A DNA stretch of 64,000 nt from Xiphydria camelus (Eukaryota; Arthropoda; Insecta; Hymenoptera; Xiphydriidae). A program made the translations under genes and the position numbers. The notes under the pieces were generated by a model. That model saw only the letters and a program-made list of their open reading frames with translations, made no database searches and was not told the origin of the DNA. The stretch lies in assembly GCA_963678675.1 (NCBI GenBank), contig OY783191.1:21898299-21962298 (forward strand), in the 5' to 3' direction. Of the stretch, positions 34,030 to 44,446 are shown in pieces (position 1 is the first letter of the stretch; each line of letters begins with the position of its first letter).

Positions 34030-34890
34030 TAAAGATTCTATGTAGGCACGATATTGGTTTTATACCGGCCAGCCTATGTAGGTTTTCCATTATGAGGGCA
34101 ATGTTGGTTTGGGAACGGTCAACCTACATATACGTCACCTACATACAAGCGATATTGGTCCTATGACGGACAGCCTATAAAGGTCACTTCCTACGTAGGG
34201 GCGATATTGGTTTGGCAATATCTGGCCTACATAGGCCATTCTATATAAGGGCAATCTTAGTTTTGCGAAAGTCATCCTATGAAGGCCAAATCCTACATAG
34301 GAGCGATATTGATTTTACAATATCCGGCTGTTATAGGTTATCCTTTATAGGGGCAATGTTGGTTTTGCGATTGTCAACCTATATGGGCCACACTACATGC
34401 GAGCGATGTTAGGCCTGTGACGGTCAGCCTATATAGGCCATATCCTATGTAGGGGCGGTATTGGTTTCACAATATCCGGCTTTTATAGGTTATCCTGTAT
34501 AGGGGCGATGTCGGTGTTGCGATTGTCAACCTATATGGGCCACACTACATGCGAGCGATGTTAGGCTTGTGACGGTCAGCCTATATAGGCCACATCCTAT
34601 GTAGGGGCGGTATTGGTTTCACAATATCCGGCTTTTATAGGTTATCCTGTATAGGGGCGATGTCGGTGTTGCGATTGTCAACCTATATAGGCCACACTAC
34701 ATGTAGGCGATGTTAGGCCTGTGACGGTCAGCCTATATAGGCCACATCCTATGTAGGGAAGATATTGGTTCCACAAAATATCCGGCTTTTATAGGTTATT
34801 CTTTATACGAGCGATGTTGGTTTTGCGATTGTCGACCTATATAGGCCACACTACATGTGAGCGATGTCAGTTCTGTGACAGCCAGCCTAT
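34030..34890. repeat. Subterminal tandem array, 152 bp period
   Basis: The word CTATATGGGCCACACTACATG starts near 34380, 34532, 34684 and 34838, giving periods of 152, 152 and 154 bp, with more diverged copies before. Each unit contains several near-palindromic GCCTATATAGGCC, ATCCTATGTAGGGGC and TTTATAGGTTATCC words. The array is limited to the left side of the 33875-39251 element. Confidence 0.8.
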
Positions 34891-35030
34891 ATAGAAGGGC
34901 ATTCACCACATAGTATATACTGGGCGCAAAAAATGTCGCGTCGTTCATATATACTATAATATAAGATCGAGGGGACAATTCTTGCACCCAGTACTCTCGT
35001 GGGCTTCGGCACTGAACTCTAAAGTTTACT

Positions 35031-38000
35031 ATGGATCGGAAACGGAAATTGATCCGAGAACGTGTTCAAAAGCATCGATGTAAAAAGCGTGCTCAGAAAA
35101 AGTGGGAGCAAGTACGGAATGCTGCAGTGTTGGAAGAAGAAGGGGACTCTGGTTAGTATTACATAAAAATCGTACGTAATTTAACATTTTATAATCATTT
35201 TAGTACGCGTTTTATTGAAGTACTTTAACTTTTTATGAAGAAATTATTGTTCCTCATTTGATTGAATTTTTTATACTTTCTAATGGATATTATAGTTGAT
35301 TGAATATTGGAAACCTAACCTAAATCTCGAAAACGAGAAATATCATAATTTTTTATAAGATCGCGCGCGCGTTAATTCTATAGTAATATTTCTAAAAATT
35401 AACAATACTAATCCATGAAATTATCATTTCTCCCATGAAAATTTCCCTCGACTTGAGAGTTAACACTTAACTTGAGGGAGATTTATGCGATGATATTGAT
35501 TTATTATCAAGTTTTCACCATTACGTCACAATTTTCGATTTAAACGGAAATTTTACTGGACTATTATAGACTAAGAGCTAGTGACATTTTTCAGTGATTA
35601 TTTAGTTAAGGCCTATTTTTTGAGAGAATGTTGTGGGGGGCATGTCTAAGTGCCATCCGTGAGGATTAACCTTGATAGCGGTATGGGAGGCTGGCGGAAC
35701 GCCCCCAACTTGTAAAAAATAGTGCACAAAATTATTATTTAGTTAAGACTGAAATTTTGTTTACTATTCATCTGGTAGTCCACAATTATGAATATAAATT
35801 GGCGGATCGATTGGCCGGCATTAAAAAGGTGGCGGATCAACCTAAATATGTCGTGTGAACAATAAAATTTTTATTATTTAGTTAAGGCTCAATTTTTAAT
35901 ATGTTATTGAGGCAACTGTTTCAAGTGGAAATTTAAATTGGCGGAACAAAATATTGGCATTAACTACCTGGCGGAACGGTTTAAACATCCATTGTGCGCG
36001 CCTCGATTTCGTGTTGTTTGCCGCAGAATTTTTTGTATTAGGAATGCTTCTAATATAGATAATGATTTTGTTTATTTTCTGGAATCTTTTTAGTAATAAT
36101 AGTAATTTAGTTTTTCCCTGGAGTTAATATTTTAGCGCTCATTCAATATTGATGAGCTTCAATATATCAATCAAACATCAGTCTTATGTTAGGACACTCA
36201 ACATTTTATTTGTGATGTCGGAAGTTTTAACAATTTTTAAAACGGATGAATGATATAATTTTTTTTTAGAATACCCTTTTGGCATTTGACCGACGATATA
36301 GTGCTTTATACAAATATAACGAGGTGCGTGAAGTGGAAGAATATTTTTAACAGAAATTTTTTTAAAGCGAACTAATTTCTTAGAGTAGTTATCGACTTAC
36401 AAATATATGGTAGGTACTTCGTATAAAGACAATTTTAATACCGTCAGTTGTTCGATCATCTAATCATCTTCTGTGTCCGGCCAGTCAGAATCGTCACCTT
36501 CGTCAACAGAATCCAGATCACTAGATGCTCGGGAGCCTACGTCTATAAATTTAAACAGATTGATTAGAAAAATGTAATATTTTTTGTTTATATTTACTGT
36601 TAAATCTGCATACCTGATTCAATGTCACTGTTCACATTCTCAAGAGCTCAACCTTCTCATCATTCTCAAGAGCTCTGCCTGGCTTCCACGCCCTTACAGG
36701 GTGTGATTACATCTCTTCCCGTAAAGGAAAAAATAAATCATATCAGTTATTGAAGGCGTTCTATAATTATCAAGAGGCATTTGAAGACCTAGGCAAAGAT
36801 GATGTTGACACTTCAGCAGTGTTTCCTGTTTTGCAAGAATTTATCTGCCGGATGTATGGTGTCAAAAACGCAGACACCGTTAATGAAGCTCGTTTGGTAC
36901 TCTTTAACGAAGCTTATAAAGTTGCAGACACTACGTACTCATTTGCAAAAAACATCCGCAATTCCGACGCATCAAACTTGCCACCATGCTCAACTGAAGT
37001 GCAACAGCAACTATTGCGGAGCTCGTACATTGCCAGTATCTGGCTAAATGCAAATTTGCAACAATCAACGGACAAATCTCCAGAAAACCATGGCTGGTGC
37101 ATCAACGACGGCAAGTATGAATTCGTCTGGTTTCAAGGAGATCAATTGCCTGAATTTCTTGGAGATGTACTTGTTGAAGATTCCAATAAAAGCAACAATG
37201 ATTGCAACAGTGACATTGAATCAGGTATGCAGATTTAACAGTAAATATAAACAAAAAATATTACATTTTTCTAATCAATTTGTTTAAATTTATAGACGTA
37301 GGCTCCCGAGCATCTAGTGATCTGGATTCTGTTGACGAAGGTGACGATTCTGACTGGCCGGACACAGAAGATGATTAGATGATCGAACAACTGACGGTAT
37401 TAAAATTGTCTTTATACGAAGTACCTACCATATATTTGTAAGTCGATAACTACTCTAAGAAATTAGTTCGCTTTAAAAAAATTTCTGTTAAAAATATTCT
37501 TCCACTTCACGCACCTCGTTATATTTGTATAAAGCACTATATCGTCGGTCAAATGCCAAAAGGGTATTCTAAAAAAAAATTATATCATTCATCCGTTTTA
37601 AAAATTGTTAAAACTTCCGACATCACAAATAAAATGTTGAGTGTCCTAACATAAGACTGATGTTTGATTGATATATTGAAGCTCATCAATATTGAATGAG
37701 CGCTAAAATATTAACTCCAGGGAAAAACTAAATTACTATTATTACTAAAAAGATTCCAGAAAATAAACAAAATCATTATCTATATTAGAAGCATTCCTAA
37801 TACAAAAAATTCTGCGGCAAACAACACGAAATCGAGGCGCGCACAATGGATGTTTAAACCGTTCCGCCAGGTAGTTAATGCCAATATTTTGTTCCGCCAA
37901 TTTAAATTTCCACTTGAAACAGTTGCCTCAATAACATATTAAAAATTGAGCCTTAACTAAATAATAAAAATTTTATTGTTCACACGACATATTTAGGATG

Positions 38001-38460
38001 ATCCGCCACCTTTTTAATGCCGGCCAATCGATCCGCCAATTTATATTCATAATTGTGGACTACCAGATGTATAGTAAACAAAATTTCAGCCTTAACTAAA
38101 TAATAATTTTGTGCACTATTTTTTACAAGTTGGGGGCGTTCCGCCAGCCTCCCATACCGCTATCAAGGTTAATCCTCACGGATGGCACTTAGACATGCCC
38201 CCCACAACATTCTCTCAAAAAATAGGCCTTAACTAAATAATCACTGAAAAATGTCACTAGCTCTTAGTCTATTAGGAGTGGACGCGCCAAGCAAGGGCGA
38301 TCCACGATGCCAGGTTGAAGCGGGCAGTTTCCCCCACAGTGACGTCAAGGCAACGGGGCTTTCCAACGCAGGCCCAGGACAAAGGAGCAAGGAGGACTCA
38401 TGCTCCTCGAAGCAATCGAAGGAAGGCATTCAACATGTTTTTTTTCGGTTCAGTTGTTAA
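35031..38460 (+). CDS. Predicted two-exon gene of the 33875 element (101 aa), spans a nested palindrome
   Basis: Exon 1 (35031-35151) starts with ATG and encodes a very basic N-terminus (MDRKRKLIRERVQKHRCKKR) ending in an acidic LEEEGDS. It is followed by a GTTAGT donor. Exon 2 (38276-38460) follows a CTATTAG acceptor, joins in phase (codon GGA), and continues VDAPSKGDPRCQVEAG to a stop at 38458. The joined frame has 102 codons, stop included. The basic region could bind DNA; no known domain is recognised. The 3124 bp intron contains the whole 35566-38272 palindrome, whose right end lies 2-3 bases before the acceptor AG. The phase match is real; expression and the exact splice pair are inference. 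Confidence 0.45.
36479..36632 (-). pseudogene. Inverted copy of the last exon of the PIN-family gene
   Basis: On the minus strand this arm contains the end of exon 1, the intron and the acidic exon of the gene at 36661-37378. It is the mirror image produced by the palindrome and has no promoter or start of its own. Confidence 0.8.
36661..37378 (+). CDS. PIN/FEN1-like family protein, 5'-truncated, with one intron
   Basis: The frame is open from the palindrome border and shows FHALTGCDYISSRKGKNKSY, the GCD block with a basic tail seen also in the 8255-9498 relic (HAFTGCDTTSA...GKKS). It continues with a MYGV...VNEARLVLF block, an LPPCSTEVQQQLL...YIASIWLNA block, HGWCINDG and VWFQGDQLPEFL. A 71 bp intron (37225-37295, GTATGC...TTTATAG, with CTAAT upstream of the acceptor) joins in phase to an acidic C-terminal exon ending DWPDTEDD at 37378. 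The N-terminal half of the nuclease, with the DADRLI and DVDLL motifs, is missing, so this is a fragment unless upstream exons exist elsewhere. It lacks the CXC cysteines of the 8255-9498 copy. There are no stops in about 210 codons, so decay is recent or there is constraint. Confidence 0.65.
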
Positions 38461-38639
38461 TTAATCATAATAAGTGATTCATGAATTTTAATATAATTAT
38501 GCTGTTCTCTATATGGAAATTCGATATTTCTCTGTGCAATAAAAATTGATGTTCTATGCATTTGATTGATTTTATCTTAATTATTCTTACCATTTGACTT
38601 TAATTGTTTCGGCAATGTTTGGCCTGTGATATAGTCCGT

Positions 38640-39110
38640 GAATTACTCTTGGTCTGTATAATCTCTGAATCACTCAATTGGCTTATGTAGGTGGTACATC
38701 ACACGGCGTGAATAGCCTCCATTGCGAGTGTTGTACTCTTGCTACGTAGGCCTATACAGACTCTAGCTTGCTGGCCTATATGTAGCCTGAATATCGTGAG
38801 GCCTATATCGTTCGCAAACTAAATACCCTATATAGCCTGAATATCACGTGGCCTATATAGTCTGCAAATGGTAAGGCTTATATAGGCTGTACATTGCATG
38901 GCCTACATAGTCTGTAAATCGTGTGGCCCATATAGTCTGCAAAGCGTACGGCCTGTATAGGCTGTACATTGCATGGCCTATATAGTCTGTAAATAGTGTG
39001 ACCTACATAGGCTCTACATTGCATGGCCTATATAGCCACTTTATAGACGAGCGTTACACTTCCTATATAGGCACTATGCAGGCTGCAGCTCGGTCGGCCT
39101 ATATTGCCAC
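38640..39110. repeat. Subterminal tandem array, about 25 bp period
   Basis: Units of the form GGCCTATATAGTCTGTAAAT plus about five bases repeat about 15 times, with higher-order spacing of 75 bp between GGCTGTACATTGCATGG words (38885, 38960, then 39010). It mirrors in position, but not in period, the 152 bp array at the other end of the 33875 element. Confidence 0.75.
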
Positions 39111-39465
39111 CTCGGAAGGCCGATGTTGCCCCTACATAGAGCCGATGAATTTTGTCAGTCGGGTTATGCCGACAATCCATCATTGGTCGGCGGGACAAGT
39201 ATGGGCAAATTAGGCCACACCCGCCATGACTATCCTTAGCGAAAAACCCCGTATAAGTGCAAACAAGAAAAACCCTAGTATATGCATAAAAGCCTCTCTC
39301 CCTCTCCTCTCTTTCTTCGTCGCAAATTCTCTTTCCCTTTTCGTACCTGGTTCGAGTGTAATATAAAGCCACTGTTATGTATTCACCCGGGTTAATTGGC
39401 GTTTTTACCTTACACTCACATACCAGGTGTTGCAACCACCGTGGGCAGTAGCATAATCTCACAAA

Positions 39466-39819
39466 CTAGCATGATTTCAGAAAAACTTCTTTAACAAAAG
39501 TTGTAGGTACCATTTGACTTGGCGCACAAAACGTACCCAATAATTTATTAATATCCACTTCCGATTTCAAGAACTGGTGTACATCTTTCAGTTTCGACTT
39601 ATATCTGTTATTTATTATAATACACAAAAGTAATACAATTATCAACGTGAATACAACCTGCCATCGAAAATTCGATTTGCATATCCAGAACTCTGAGATA
39701 TCTAGAGTTGAATTTCCACCCGTTTTCGCCTGTTGCATACAATCAGACATACAAATGAGGAGTAAATCAAATGTTTCATTATCTAAAAACATTCTTCTCT
39801 GGAGCGTCAAATGTATCAC
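39466..39819 (-). CDS. Putative small membrane protein of the 39423 element (unknown)
   Basis: A frame of 117 codons. The N-terminal part is RRMFLDNETFDLLLICMSDC with a QQA motif. A clear hydrophobic helix follows (WQVVFTLIIVLLLCIII, about residues 53-69), then a basic and acidic C-terminal part containing LKSEVDINKLLGTF and CAPSQ. The related copy at 53107-53410 preserves MFLEKTTLDLLFICTSDC and KSKVDIQQLLGAFYAPSQT, so the peptide rather than only the DNA is similar, although that copy has stops. I do not recognise the family. The first exon may lie upstream. It could be a remnant of a longer protein. Confidence 0.35.
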   Translation of the reverse strand: MIHLTLQRRMFLDNETFDLLLICMSDCMQQAKTGGNSTLDISEFWICKSNFRWQVVFTLIIVLLLCIIINNRYKSKLKDVHQFLKSEVDINKLLGTFCAPSQMVPTTFVKEVFLKSC

Positions 39820-39950
39820 ATTAAAATCCTATTCCGTGTATGTACACGGTAATCACTAGTTTCACGAGAACCATGTTTATTGAACGTTTATAACCGTATG
39901 ACCGGTTCCAAAATGTTTAAATTTTTGGAATTAAATTCTGTAGAATTTAA

Positions 39951-40437
39951 GGGAGTTCCTCCGCGACAACCTCAACCAAAAGTTACATACCATGTTCATG
40001 TTTAAAATATTGATAATTTGTTTAATTAGTAGTAAATAAAATTAAAAACTACGCAATATTGACTCGGTACTAATAGATAATACGATAGACATCATTTATT
40101 GCCGTAAAATATATTCTATATTGTGTTTGTGGTCTACCATTGCCAGTAAACTTTTTGACGGGACTGTCCGGGCTTTGCCCCAATACACGAAATAGCTTGT
40201 ATATACAGACGACGCACTCTTCTGTGTGCGTGTCAGCGACGATCGTGGCTCGCTGTCCCGTTCCCCCTCCACGCACTCATTCGCTTGCAGGCCTTGCAGA
40301 TATATGCTATACGACGAACATTGTGAGGCTTCTCATGGTTATATCTTGGAAACTAGATGGTGAATCATTCTCATTTTTTTTCACATTATTCGTGATATCC
40401 TACTCTACCGTAGGATACGGTCCGTAGGTACTTTCCT
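39951..40437. mobile_element. TTAA-flanked MITE, copy 2 (487 bp)
   Basis: Inverted copy of the 22774-23477 MITE lacking about 220 bp next to one end, with TTAA at 39947-39950 and 40438-40441. High similarity over about 450 bp, including the CGCACTCTTCTGTGTGCGTG region, shows both came from one source. Confidence 0.75.
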
Positions 40438-40743
40438 TTAAAAAACGCTTTTCCGGTCAAAATTCGTGTTGGCAAATTTGATATTCCTGTTAAGCAATTC
40501 AAAAAACATATACAAACGAAATTGCAAAACTACACCAAAACTTTCCCCTATTTGCCCTTTTCGAGCACCATTTGACTAGACTACACCGCTTCTTGAAATC
40601 GGATGTGGATATTAAAAAATTATTAGGTACCTACGTTTAGTGCGCCAAGTCAAACGGTACAACTTTTGTTAAAGAAGTTTCTCTGAAATCACGCTCATTT
40701 TGGAGATATATGCTACTGTCCACGGTAGTTGGTACACCTGGTA

Positions 40744-41303
40744 TCTCCCATATACCCCATCATTATAAAAATCCTGTACAAAGGTCGTAAAAGGTAATAT
40801 TTTTTTTCGTAACAATTATCTAGCTCTTTCCCTGGCGGAAAAAATTATATGATAAACTATGTAGAATTGCAAATTTCTATAACTTGCAACTGGTGATAGA
40901 AAAATGTAGAAAACTGTAATCCATAGATTTACTTAAAAATTTGAAGTGCTTACTTTCGATGTATACGTCTATCTACGTAAAATTACCGATTCCCTGAAGA
41001 GTACCTACCGCCATTTGGCATATTTTTCAATGAAATTTATAAATTCCTATGGATATCTACAATTAACTATTGGAGGATAAAGTATGCACGTACTTTTATA
41101 TTGTTTCTCATTGTTTCAAAAAATTAGGTAATTTTCTACGCATATTTATATGTAACTTTCATTTCTTTATTGAAACGATGTAATTTTTCATAATTTACCA
41201 TTAGTGTCAAGAATTTTACGTCAATCTATGGCATGGGTAGATTGAGTCTAAAAAGAAAAAAGTAGTTTTTCCGTATTTTTCATCGTTTAAAATATTTTCT
41301 ATA
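40744..41303. other. No recognised feature
   Basis: AT-rich, with words such as ATTTCTATAACTTGCAA; no frame or repeat is recognised. Confidence 0.3.
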
Positions 41304-41305
41304 TA

Positions 41306-41871
41306 CAGGGTGTTCGGAAAAAACACCGACACAGAAATAGGGATGATAGGTTACGTCATTACAAGTATTTTGATATAAGGGACCTATACCCGCAAGCGCC
41401 CCCTTCTGGAGATATCAACTTTTCAAGTTTATAACGACCGAGGTTGATCAAAGTAGAATAATATTTTGTCTACCTGTACAATTGAAAAACAAATGAAAAC
41501 TCCTTGTATCCGCATCATCTTCGAAAAGTACAAGGACTTGAGCTAAGCGGTTATCCTTTCCGCAAGCAGTTTGCGCAGTGGCACATCTATCCAGAATCGT
41601 TTCCGATGTTGCATGGACATGGGTGGCCGTCATTTTGAGCATTTGCTGTAGTACATTGTTTTTGTATCTCGTAAAATTAAATATTCGTTACCATCTTGAT
41701 ACGTTTCTAATAATAGTATTCTACTTTGATCAACCTCGGTCGTTATAAACTTGAAAAGTTGATATCTCCAGAAGGGGGCGCTTGCGGGTATAGGTCCCTT
41801 ATATCAAAATACTTGTAATGACGTAACCTATCACCCCTATTTCTGTGTCGGTGTTTTTTCCGAACACCCTG
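41306..41871. mobile_element. Fold-back MITE with CAGGGTGTTCGG termini (566 bp)
   Basis: Inverted repeats of about 150 bp (41306-41455 against 41722-41871) with TA at 41304-41305 and 41872-41873. Internal words include AAGCGCCCCCTTCTGGAGAT. The loop is unique and non-coding. It belongs by its termini to the same TA-flanked CAGGGTGT group as 13957-14521. Confidence 0.8.
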
Positions 41872-41873
41872 TA

Positions 41874-42470
41874 TAATGTATAATGTAGGTATAATCACGT
41901 AAATACTCAGTTCACGAAACTAACGTAAACTATGGTAAAATACGGCAATATATAAACTTTGTGAAATATTTATCCATAAAGAATTTTGTAAAATCCTAAT
42001 TATATTCCACAATACAGACTAAAATTAAATTTCAACATATATGAAATGTACGCGTTGCTGTGATTTTCTCTTACTGAAATATTGAAGATAAATACTAAAA
42101 AGAAATATAATAAGTACCTAGTTTAAAACATTGACAATAAAATGCTAATGTATTATGCATAAATTAGTACTTTTGACGATTGTTGTAATACCCGAATTTA
42201 TCTCGAGACTTTGGTTTTCTAAGTGCCGTTTTAGAACGCCAAGACACTCACGTTGTAGAGTTCGGACGCCTCGGAGTGTCGACTCAGAACTTTTAATCCT
42301 CGACTATATTAATTCGGGCGTAATAATTCCTTCAAAATTTATCATACAATTTCAAATATATCATCATTATGGACGTTTTTGAGTTTCATCATGCATGAAC
42401 AAAATGTATCACGTATTTTATATATTATATCTATCCCACACAAGAACACGCAGCAGATGAAGATTCGGGG
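41874..42470. other. No recognised feature
   Basis: AT-rich DNA. A CGCCTCGGAGTGTCGACTC patch near 42270 is GC-richer but shows no known signal. Confidence 0.25.
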
Positions 42471-42476
42471 ACGCCG

Positions 42477-42540
42477 CCTGATCAATGAAATTAAGTAGCA
42501 AACGACGGGGACAGTACTCGGATGGGTGACCGCAGAGGAT
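42477..42540 (+). pseudogene. 5S rRNA-like fragment
   Basis: The stretch matches the middle and 3' part of animal 5S rRNA. CTGATCAATGAAATTAAG corresponds to the box A area and AGTACTCGGATGGGTGACCG to box C, in the right order and at nearly the right distance. The 5' third and the 3' end do not match. It is either a 5S pseudogene or the head of a 5S-derived SINE (SINE3 type). Confidence 0.55.
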
Positions 42541-42559
42541 AAAGAGATAGATATACGGT

Positions 42560-44066
42560 CGGTTCTGAGGTGGAATCTGACTCTTTTCGCTTCTACTTCA
42601 AGAATATTAATTCACAGCATTTATATAATATATTGACATTTAGATAATCAGATAATAAGTGCTGTATAAGTACTCACAAACAATGCGAATCTACTTATAA
42701 TTATGTACAACTAAAAAAGTGTCTCAAATTCTATACTTTTCCATAGAATCAATGTATATTGTACATTGACGTACATTTTTTGGCGTTAATTCGAGGTACT
42801 TTTCCATAGTTTACTGTACATTTTTTTCCGCCAGGGTTATATGGTCTGAAATCTCATTTAAATAATTGATTTTTTGATATAGATATTTTAGTACTCTTAT
42901 AATTATGAATACTTTTTCTAATATATTTAATATTTCGCAAAGACCGGTAAGACAAGTTTAACGAGGCTGAACTCTAATTTTGACAGAAATAAGAAGCATA
43001 AGGTCTGCCTTTTTTATAAAAGGGTTTCGAGCATGTGTAGTTGAAACTTCTCTCACACTAAGCCTAAATCTGACAATATATATTAAAATTGTGTACCATT
43101 CTTTAAGCTACAAGTACTCCCGATCAATGCTACAAATACGAGTATTAAAGGTGTACGAAGTAACTTTTATTTCGGGATTCTGTCTGTTCGAATTGGATTC
43201 TTACCTTACAATATAGCAATAAAGAAGAACAACATGATGTATTTCTCAGTAAAAATTACTAATTGAACAGTAGATTATACCATTAATCAGTGCATTTTAT
43301 TATTACTGAATGCTTCTCATTTTCAATGCAGTACATTTTACTGAAAAATTCTATGTAAATCTACTTTACTACTGAGGATTGTTCTATTTTACTACTGAGG
43401 ATCAGATATTAGCATAGAAAATATAGTACATTCCCTCAATAAAGTGCCGGATTCAGAGTATACATAGTTGTCAAAGTAACACATAGTGGACAGTCTCTTG
43501 CTAATCCGCTCCGTACATAACAATCGCAACTATTCTTCGTGGCTATGTGTTTAGTGGAGCCCCCTGTTACTCGCCTAAATTTGTGTCCCCGCTATTGTGT
43601 CCGCCGCAGCGCGGCGCCAGCAGTAATGTGATGTTACCCCCTCCATGTCCTCCGCACATGGCACGGCATCGTTAACAATAACTTTAAAAAAATGATTTTA
43701 TATTTAAACATAAAAGAATATACCGAATATACACAATCCACGGAATTATGTTCGAAGTGTTCGAATAACACTACACGACCGTTATTATAATGATCTATTA
43801 ACATCACGTATGAGTGGCGCCACGCAGCGGGATTGTTTCCAACGGCTTCAATAGCGGGTACAAAATTTATATAAGGCGTATTGGTGTAGTTTCATAGGGC
43901 TGGTTTAGTGTATATGCACTCTGCTACTGCCCTCTATGTCGTCCGACGAAACTTCGTGTATCTGCATTTATACTATTACTCATAGCCACGAGGAATGTTG
44001 CTCCTTTTGTCGCGCAAGCTATAGCATGATAAGGATACGGAGTTAGCTTTGTAAATATACATGTAA
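42560..44066. other. No recognised gene
   Basis: Mostly AT-rich. A weak inverted repeat around AACTATTCTTCGTGGCTATG (about 43530) and CATAGCCACGAGGAATGTTG (about 43983) encloses a GC-richer part with GCAGCGCGGCGCC at 43608. This could be an old MITE; I see no gene. Confidence 0.3.
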
Positions 44067-44446
44067 GGGTGGGGCCAGACTATGCGTGATTCGTAATTCG
44101 CGATTCGTAGTGCACCTTATGCGGGAATAGTCTATATGGTTGTTCGAAGCCCTTCGAGTTCAAACAAATTTGAGCTTCAGTCAGTTGTCTTCTGTCCGCA
44201 CGAGCCAAGTACGAGTACAATTCCATTCATTCAGAAGACTTCATTTTCTCTTGTAATTTACGTACAGCAACTGCTCGCTTTCAACTGATGAGTTCCCGCC
44301 AGCGCGAACTAACACATAGTGAATCGCGAATCACAAATCACGAATCACGCATATTATGTATTGCTAGTTCGTCATATCGACGAATCTGTACGAACTGGCG
44401 CACCACGAATCGCAAATCACTAACCACGCATAGTCTGGCCCCACCT
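44067..44446. mobile_element. MITE with GGTGGGGCCAGAC termini (about 380 bp)
   Basis: TIRs GGTGGGGCCAGACTATGCGT with complement at the right. Next to both termini are short repeats of an ATTCGTG/ATCGCGA type word (GATTCGTAATTCGCGATTCG at the left). No clear target duplication and no gene. Confidence 0.6.

Larger units (their letters stand above)
35566..38272. mobile_element. Near-perfect palindromic element, two 1067 bp arms
   Basis: Left arm 35566-36632 and right arm 37206-38272 are the same length and differ at only a few bases, with a unique loop of 573 bp. Each arm has three direct repeats of TTATTTAGTTAAGGC-like sequence spaced about 140 bp, each followed by a TGGCGGA word. The right arm contains the last coding exon of the gene in the loop, and the left arm holds its inverted copy. 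I cannot define a clear target duplication. The near identity suggests recent formation or gene conversion between arms. Confidence 0.85.
33875..39251. mobile_element. Large element (5.4 kb) with CAGGGTGTTC terminus and subterminal arrays
   Basis: Imperfect TIRs of about 100 bp share GTGGCCTAATTTGCC and ATACTTGTCCCGCCGA in mirrored positions (33875-33975 against 39140-39251), flanked by TA (33873-33874 and 39252-39253). Inside the left TIR is a 152 bp tandem array, and inside the right TIR a 25 bp array; both are built around GCCTATATAGGC. Next come a predicted two-exon gene (35031-38460) and, in its intron, a palindromic element (35566-38272). A truncated copy of the left terminus occurs at 50889-51000. 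No DDE transposase is visible, so the superfamily is uncertain; TA duplication suggests the Tc1/mariner group. Confidence 0.65.
39423..40741. mobile_element. Fold-back element (copy 1), CCAGGTGTTG termini
   Basis: The ends CCAGGTGTTGCAACCACCG and the complement of a CCAGGTGTACC start are flanked by TA (39421-39422 and 40742-40743). The inverted arms (about 200 bp) contain the 3' end of a minus-strand open frame (39466-39819) and its inverted copy (about 40565-40700). A TTAA MITE is nested at 39951-40437. A diverged, larger copy occupies 52290-53510. Confidence 0.65.

Noticed and set aside
34030..34890. CRISPR-like regular array
   Set aside because: The whole 152 bp unit repeats without unique spacers, there are no cas genes, and the DNA is eukaryotic. 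It is a tandem subterminal array.
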